A DNA stretch of 64,000 bases, taken from the NCBI RefSeq assembly GCF_024211255.1, contig NZ_JAMLDY010000014.1, positions 28,585 to 92,584 on the forward strand, given 5' to 3'. Every line of letters starts with the position of its first letter. Positions within the stretch are counted from its first letter, which is position 1. This DNA is from Sphingomonas liriopis. Lineage in GTDB: Bacteria > Pseudomonadota > Alphaproteobacteria > Sphingomonadales > Sphingomonadaceae. Both the position numbers and the translations under genes were made by a program. Of this stretch, positions 59,008-64,000 are shown piece after piece. The notes under the pieces are model-generated. The model was not told the DNA's origin. It was given only the letters and a program-made list of their open reading frames with translations, and did no database searches.

Positions 59008-60684
59008 ATGCGGGATGCCATGGCAAGACAGGCTTTCACGGTGACGCTCGCGGCATGCGCCGCAACGATGACGATGTCCGGCGCGGCATGGGCCGACGGG
59101 CTGGTCGACAACGTCAACGGCATGACGCTGGACAAGGACGGCAAGGTCGTCCGCTTCGGCGCGATGCTGGTGACCGCGGAGGGCAATGTGTCCAAACTGT
59201 TGTCGGGCAAGGACAAACGCCCCGACAAGCTCGACTGGCGCGTCGATTTCAAGGGCAAGACGCTGCTGCCCGGGATGATCGACGCGCACGGCCATGTCAT
59301 GGAACTGGGTTTCCGCGCGCTCGAACTCGACCTGTCCGACACGAAGACCCTCGCCGAGGCGCAGGCGAAGATCGCGGCCTATGCGCGTGCCAACCCCGAT
59401 CGCGCGTGGATCATCGGCGGCGGGTGGAATCAGGAGGTGTGGGGCCTCGGCCGGTTCCCGACCGCCGCCGATCTCGATGCGGCGGTCGGTGATCGGCCGG
59501 TCTGGCTGGCGCGCGCCGACGGCCATGCCAGCTGGGGCAACAGCGCCGCGCTGAAGGCCGCCGGCGTCACCGCGAAGAGCGTCGCGCCCGCTGGCGGACG
59601 GATCGAGAAGGGCGCGGGCGGGCAGCCCGCGGGCGTCTTCGTCGATGCCGCGCAGGAGCTGGTCGCCCGCGTCGTGCCGCGGCCGCTGGGCAAGGACCGC
59701 AACGCTGCCTTCCTCAAGGCGCAGGCGATCCTGTTGAGCTATGGCGTCACCGCGACCGCCGACATGGGGACGAGCATCGACGACTGGCTGACCTATCGCC
59801 GCATCGGCGACAATGGCGGGTTGCGACTGCGGATCATGAGCTATGGCATGGGCGTCGACACGACGGTGCAGATCGGCGCGGTCGGACCGAGCCCGTGGCT
59901 GTACGGCGACCGGCTGAAGCTGGTCGGGGTCAAGCTGTACGCCGATGGCGCTTTGGGGTCGCGCGGTGCGTGGCTGAAGGCGCCCTATGCCGATGCGCCG
60001 GGCCAGTCGGGCGCGGGCTTCATGAGCGACACGGTCCTGCGCAACTGGATGAGCCGTGCGGCGATGGACGGTTATCAGGTCGCGATCCACGCGATCGGCG
60101 ACCGCGCCAATGCCGAGGCGCTCGACGCGATCGACGAGATGGCGCAGACCTACAAGGGCGACCGGCGCTGGCGGATCGAACATGCGCAGATCGTCGATCC
60201 CGCCGACCTGCCGCGCTTCGGCAGATACGGCACGATCGCATCGATGCAGCCGGTCCACCAGACCAGCGACCGCACGATGGCGGAGGCGCGGCTGGGGCCG
60301 CAGCGGCTGGTCGGCGCCTATGCCTGGGCCTCGATGCTGAAGAACGGCGCGAAGCTGGCGTTCGGTTCCGACTATCCGGTCGAGAAGCCCGATCCCTGGG
60401 CGGGCTGGGCCGCCGCCTTCACCCGCCAGGACGCCGACGGCCAGCCGTTCGGCGGCTGGCACCCCGAACAGGCGGTGACCCGCGAACAGGCGTGGTGGGC
60501 CTATACCGGCGGCGCGGCCTATGCCGGCTTCGCCGAGGACCGCATCGGCCGGCTGGCGCCGGGATTGAAGGCCGATTTCGTCGTGGTCGACCGCGACCCG
60601 CTGCTCGCCTCGCCCACCGACCTGCGCGCGACGAAGGTGCAGGAAACGTGGATCGGCGGGCAGAAGGTTTGGGAGCGGAAGTAG
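59008..60684 (+). CDS. Exported amidohydrolase, YtcJ-like
   Basis: 558 residues from ATG 59008, ten bases after a GGGGGAA site. Signal peptide about 1-29 (GAAWAD). The metal-dependent hydrolase fold is shown by DAHGHVMELG (His94 and His96), HAIGDRAN, RIEHAQIV and FGSDYPVEKPDP. The family (amidohydrolase_3) includes exoenzyme regulators and amide hydrolases acting on small molecules; substrate unknown. The periplasmic location is inferred from the signal peptide. Divergent from ilvA. Confidence 0.85.
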   Translation: MRDAMARQAFTVTLAACAATMTMSGAAWADGLVDNVNGMTLDKDGKVVRFGAMLVTAEGNVSKLLSGKDKRPDKLDWRVDFKGKTLLPGMIDAHGHVMELGFRALELDLSDTKTLAEAQAKIAAYARANPDRAWIIGGGWNQEVWGLGRFPTAADLDAAVGDRPVWLARADGHASWGNSAALKAAGVTAKSVAPAGGRIEKGAGGQPAGVFVDAAQELVARVVPRPLGKDRNAAFLKAQAILLSYGVTATADMGTSIDDWLTYRRIGDNGGLRLRIMSYGMGVDTTVQIGAVGPSPWLYGDRLKLVGVKLYADGALGSRGAWLKAPYADAPGQSGAGFMSDTVLRNWMSRAAMDGYQVAIHAIGDRANAEALDAIDEMAQTYKGDRRWRIEHAQIVDPADLPRFGRYGTIASMQPVHQTSDRTMAEARLGPQRLVGAYAWASMLKNGAKLAFGSDYPVEKPDPWAGWAAAFTRQDADGQPFGGWHPEQAVTREQAWWAYTGGAAYAGFAEDRIGRLAPGLKADFVVVDRDPLLASPTDLRATKVQETWIGGQKVWERK

Positions 60685-60699
60685 GTACGTCGGCGTCGG

Positions 60700-61584
60700 T
60701 CAGAAGCTGAACGAGGCCATCGCCATCAGCCCGATCTGCGAATCCTCCCGGTAGCGGATCATGGTTTCGCCGGTGGGGAGCGGCTTGTTGGCTTCGATGC
60801 CGTCGCCGAGCAGTTGCACGTCGGGATCGATGATGACGCCGAACCCGAGGTTGAAGCTGTCGGTCTTGGTCGGTTCGCGCCGGAAGGCGAGCATGACGCC
60901 CAGGCCGATCGCGTTGATGACCTCCTTGTCGCCCGGCTGGATCGCGACGAACGGCCCGACACCCCACATGTCGGATTCCACGCCGAGCAGGTCGAATTGT
61001 GGCTTGAAGAGGTAATGACTCTCGAACAGCAGCCGGGCCGGCGTGTTGTTGCTTTTCTTGATGCGCACGATGCCGTCGACCACCGTGGCTTCGGCGATGC
61101 GGTCGCGCGTACCGAGATCGACGGTGAGCGACAGGCCGGTGCCGAGCGCGAGCCCGCCGAAATCGCGCGTAGCCTTGTTCTCCGCCTCCGCATCTGCGGC
61201 GGCCCGAACCGCGGCGACATCGAGTTTTTGCTGCGCGACCACCGGTGCGGCCGGAGCAGGAGCAGGAGCAGGTGCGCCAGCCTGCGCCGGCGCCAAAGCC
61301 GGGACCGGAGCGGCGGCCGGTACGGCGATACCGAGTTGTGCCAGTTCGCGTTGCGCCGAGGCGCGTGCGGCATTGGCCTTGGCGAGGCGCCGCTCGGCGC
61401 GCTCGCGGCGGCGCGCGTCGGCGACCTGGTCCCTCGCCATGGCGAGCGCATCGCGATACCGGGCCTTGAGGTCGGCTTCGGCTCGCTCCGCCTGTTCCGT
61501 CGTCAACTGCTGCGCGCTGGCCGATGCCGGCCATGCCACGCTCGCCGCTGCGAAAATTGCGATCGTCCTGCCTAATGTCGTCAT
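60700..61584 (-). CDS. Predicted outer-membrane barrel protein with helical N-domain
   Basis: 294 residues; signal peptide about 1-24 (ASASAQQ). Residues 25-82 form a charged helix (RARRRERAERRLAKANAARA), residues 85-118 an Ala/Pro linker, and the rest an amphipathic beta region ending GLMAMASFSF. A terminal Phe is the usual signal for outer-membrane insertion. The helix plus Pro linker might span the periplasm. No named family. Convergent with the amidohydrolase gene. Confidence 0.62.
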   Translation of the reverse strand: MTTLGRTIAIFAAASVAWPASASAQQLTTEQAERAEADLKARYRDALAMARDQVADARRRERAERRLAKANAARASAQRELAQLGIAVPAAAPVPALAPAQAGAPAPAPAPAAPVVAQQKLDVAAVRAAADAEAENKATRDFGGLALGTGLSLTVDLGTRDRIAEATVVDGIVRIKKSNNTPARLLFESHYLFKPQFDLLGVESDMWGVGPFVAIQPGDKEVINAIGLGVMLAFRREPTKTDSFNLGFGVIIDPDVQLLGDGIEANKPLPTGETMIRYREDSQIGLMAMASFSF

Positions 61585-61736
61585 CGCCGCGCCCCCGCCC
61601 GTTATGTGAGATGAGGCTCATCGGCAGGATTCGCGCCGTCAAGGCAATGGCGCCATTACGGGCACATCCGCACAAGGTGAGTGCCCGACCTCCTTCTTTG
61701 CTGCAAAAGAATTGGTCCGGGACGGATCATGATTCC

Positions 61737-61775
61737 TAAAACAAAGAGAGCCGCGGCACCCCCCGATGCCGCGGC
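61737..61775 (-). terminator. Terminator of ctrA
   Basis: GCCGCGGCA and TGCCGCGGC (61750-61775) form a nine-base stem. In the direction of ctrA transcription it is followed by CTCTTTGTTTTAGG, a T-rich tract. Confidence 0.75.
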
Positions 61776-61809
61776 CCTTGCTCCCGATTACTGGGGAGGG
61801 AAAGTGTTG

Positions 61810-62505
<696 letters not shown>

Positions 62506-62593
62506 GCGTCGTCCCCTGTTGGCGAGGCCCCGAGCACCCCTGCTGCGCGGCTCGCCTCGATTCATTAACCAAAGAACATCTGAAGGCAAAAGG

Positions 62594-62608
62594 TTAATTT
62601 CGACTTAA
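62594..62608. promoter_or_regulatory. CtrA box upstream of ctrA
   Basis: TTAATTTCGACTTAA gives TTAA-N7-TTAA exactly, 89 bases before the ctrA start. It overlaps the 3' end of the permease gene. A further TTAACC at 62565-62570 may be a half-site. Confidence 0.78.
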
Positions 62609-63735
62609 TCGAGGGATTCCCGCGAGTCGCGCGGTGTTGCTTCTCCGGAATCGTCGTCCGGGTCCTGCGGCGTCAGGTCGGGGCCGAGCAGCGTCTGGTG
62701 GCGGCTGCGCGGAATATCCTCGCCCAGCACCTCGCGCAGATAGAGGCTGCGCACGAGCGTGAAGATGACGACAAGCAGCGCGGCGGAGAAGAACAGGCCG
62801 AAGATGCCGAAGATCACGCCGATGCCGATGATCGCGAAGACGGTGATCGCCGGCGGGATCGAGATGACGCGCGCCTGGACGTAAGGGGTGATGAAGTTGG
62901 TCTGGATCAGCCGGACGACCGCATAGGTGACGAGCGCGCCGATCAGCGGCCCGGTCCCTTGCGTCGCGGCGAGGCCGAGCGCGGGGATCATCGCCGCGGT
63001 CGGGCCGATATAGGGGATGAACTCGCTGAGGCCGGCGAGCAGGCCGAGTGCGGCGGCGGAGGGCACGCCCGAAATCCACAGGCCGACGCCGATCAGCAGC
63101 CCCATGCTGGTCATCAGGATCAGCGACGAACGCAGCCACAGCCGCAGCGTCGAGCCGACGTCGAACAGGGCATCCTCGATCGCGGGGCGCTTGGTGGGCG
63201 GGATCAGGAACAGGAAGCCGCGCTGGTAGATCCCCGGATCGGCGGCGAAGAAGGCGGCGCCGACGAGCAGCAGCAACGTGTTGAGCAGCAATTCGCCCGC
63301 GCCGGTGACGAGCCCGCCGACGTCGCGCGCGACCTTCGACCCGGCATAGGCCTGTTGCACGGCATCGACGATCTTGGCGCCGACCGGGCTCTGCGACGCC
63401 CAGCCGGCGAGCTGGTCGAGCAGCTGCGGCAGCTGGGTGACGAGCACGTTGACCTGTTCGCGAAACTGGACGCCGAACAGCCAGACGAGGAAGCCGACGA
63501 TCCCGAACGCGGTCGCCATGCCGAGCCCGAGCGACGCCTTTTCCGGCACTTTCAGGTGATCGCGATAGAGGTCGGCGAGCGCGTGGATCGCGATCGCGCC
63601 GAGCATCGAGCCGAAGGCGAGGATGAGCAGATTCCCCGCCTTGAACAGCGCCGCCGCCACCGCAGCGATGACGAGGATGTAGAACAGCCGGCGGATGAAG
63701 CGCGCGTCGGCGCGGTCAGGGGAGAGGCGGTTCAC
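62605..63735 (-). CDS. AI-2E family permease (PerM type)
   Basis: 376 residues from GTG 63735 (NRLSPDRADARF); earlier ATG codons in frame lie in low-complexity sequence. About eight membrane helices, with the PerM-type pattern GLLAGLSEFIPYIGPTAAMIPAL (about 246-268) and ITPYVQARVISIPPAITVF. The family includes transporters of signalling molecules and Na+/Li+ efflux proteins. Substrate unknown. The last 40 residues are acidic. It lies just upstream of ctrA on the same strand. Confidence 0.82.
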   Translation of the reverse strand: MNRLSPDRADARFIRRLFYILVIAAVAAALFKAGNLLILAFGSMLGAIAIHALADLYRDHLKVPEKASLGLGMATAFGIVGFLVWLFGVQFREQVNVLVTQLPQLLDQLAGWASQSPVGAKIVDAVQQAYAGSKVARDVGGLVTGAGELLLNTLLLLVGAAFFAADPGIYQRGFLFLIPPTKRPAIEDALFDVGSTLRLWLRSSLILMTSMGLLIGVGLWISGVPSAAALGLLAGLSEFIPYIGPTAAMIPALGLAATQGTGPLIGALVTYAVVRLIQTNFITPYVQARVISIPPAITVFAIIGIGVIFGIFGLFFSAALLVVIFTLVRSLYLREVLGEDIPRSRHQTLLGPDLTPQDPDDDSGEATPRDSRESLD

Positions 63736-63864
63736 GCGCTGTGGAACGCGTGCGAGAGGGAGAGGGTCATGGCCGTCACCCTGACAGGGTCGGCGTATGG
63801 GGAATAGGGTGGAAAGCGGCCGATGCATATGATGATCGCGCGGGACGGGCCCCTCCGGCCTACC

Positions 63865-63886
63865 GTCACCCCGGACGTGTTCCGGG
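63865..63886. repeat. Interrupted half of a GTCACCCCGGA palindrome
   Basis: GTCACCCCGGACGTGTTCCG followed by GG matches the left arm of the dispersed family, then the sequence departs at 63887, where an IS30-type element begins. Confidence 0.7.
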
Positions 63887-64000
63887 TGTGGATTCACAAT
63901 CGAAGTGCAACGGGAAGAAAACTTCGGCGGGGTTTCGGAAGCCGAGGCATTTCCTGGGTGTGTGGTTGTGTCTGGCGAGGATGGCGTCGAGCTTTCGCTG
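63866..64000 (-). CDS. IS30-family transposase, C-terminal part
   Basis: The frame enters from the right edge and ends with TGA at 63868-63866, giving about 44 residues. RKLDAILARHNHTPRKCLGF then NPAEVFF and LHFDCES match the C-terminus of IS30 transposases, with the TPRKCLGF segment near the last catalytic Glu. The final eight residues derive from the interrupted palindrome, so the normal end may have been altered on insertion. Most of the gene lies outside the window. Confidence 0.72.
   Translation of the reverse strand, partial: QRKLDAILARHNHTPRKCLGFRNPAEVFFPLHFDCESTPGTRPG
63887..64000. mobile_element. IS30-family element, left end
   Basis: Starts near 63887 where the palindrome is broken; TGTGGATTCACAATCG is the probable outer end of the terminal repeat. 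The remainder is outside the window. Confidence 0.6.

Overview
This window comes from a high-GC alphaproteobacterium, almost certainly a sphingomonad. The evidence is a CtrA response regulator with a TTAA-N7-TTAA box upstream, RNase E with an acidic insertion in its S1 domain, a split MetH beside an ArsR-methyltransferase (SahR-type) regulator, a PhoK-like phosphatase, a DUF4893 protein, a GGAAC-N16-CGTT general-stress promoter and many paired intergenic palindromes of the GTCACCCCGGA type.

Positions 1 to about 18.77 kb are the right part of a prophage or phage-derived element. It ends in the 3' half of a tRNA-Ala(CGC) gene and its left end lies outside the window. It has three transcription units. 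A plus-strand set of small early genes (309-4368) ends at a strong terminator. A minus-strand replication unit (9711 down to 4443) encodes a Cro-like carph-isopro protein, an SF2 helicase, a small protein, a VRR-NUC nuclease, a Dam-type methylase and a Toprim/VapE primase-helicase. A plus-strand recombination and integration unit (10585-18698) encodes a DUF3799 exonuclease, a RecA-like P-loop ATPase, an SbcC-like ATPase, a GapR-like DNA-binding protein, a tyrosine recombinase lacking key catalytic residues, and an intact integrase. An autocleavable CI/LexA-type repressor (9785-10501) sits between the last two units. All three units start at promoters built alike: copies of an operator (consensus ATACG-N3-CGTATTG) overlap the -35 and -10 boxes. 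One repressor therefore probably holds all three units silent.

From 18.8 kb rightward the DNA is ordinary chromosome. In order it carries a DUF2171 stress protein, a CurA-like reductase, a GT39 glycosyltransferase, rne, an amidase of the AmiC type, a YpfJ-type metallopeptidase, 3-hydroxybutyrate dehydrogenase plus a DUF4893 protein, a putative permuted NlpC/LRAT-like secreted protein, a CDF transporter, an AbrB-Doc toxin-antitoxin pair, and a RamB/ScfR-type regulator next to isocitrate lyase. Then come an aldo/keto reductase with two small lipoproteins, the sahR-metF-metH1-metH2 methionine cluster, a cation:proton antiporter, a beta-helix protein, a PhoK-like phosphatase and a DsbD-family protein.

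The remaining genes are an ATP-grasp / alpha-E / transglutaminase-like operon, a SleB hydrolase, Bpt, a stress-promoter-driven small membrane protein, DUF983, threonine ammonia-lyase, an amidohydrolase, an outer-membrane protein, ctrA and an AI-2E family permease. At the right edge an IS30-family transposase end interrupts one of the chromosomal palindromes. Most convergent or tail-end intergenic regions carry long paired inverted repeats of several families that probably act as terminators.

The most promising material is the three-promoter repressor circuit, a recurring CACAGCCAwGGAAC leader box found only in the phage element, the recombinase with a degenerate active site beside the real integrase, the phage-borne GapR homologue, and a transglutaminase-like protein whose catalytic Cys has become Ser.
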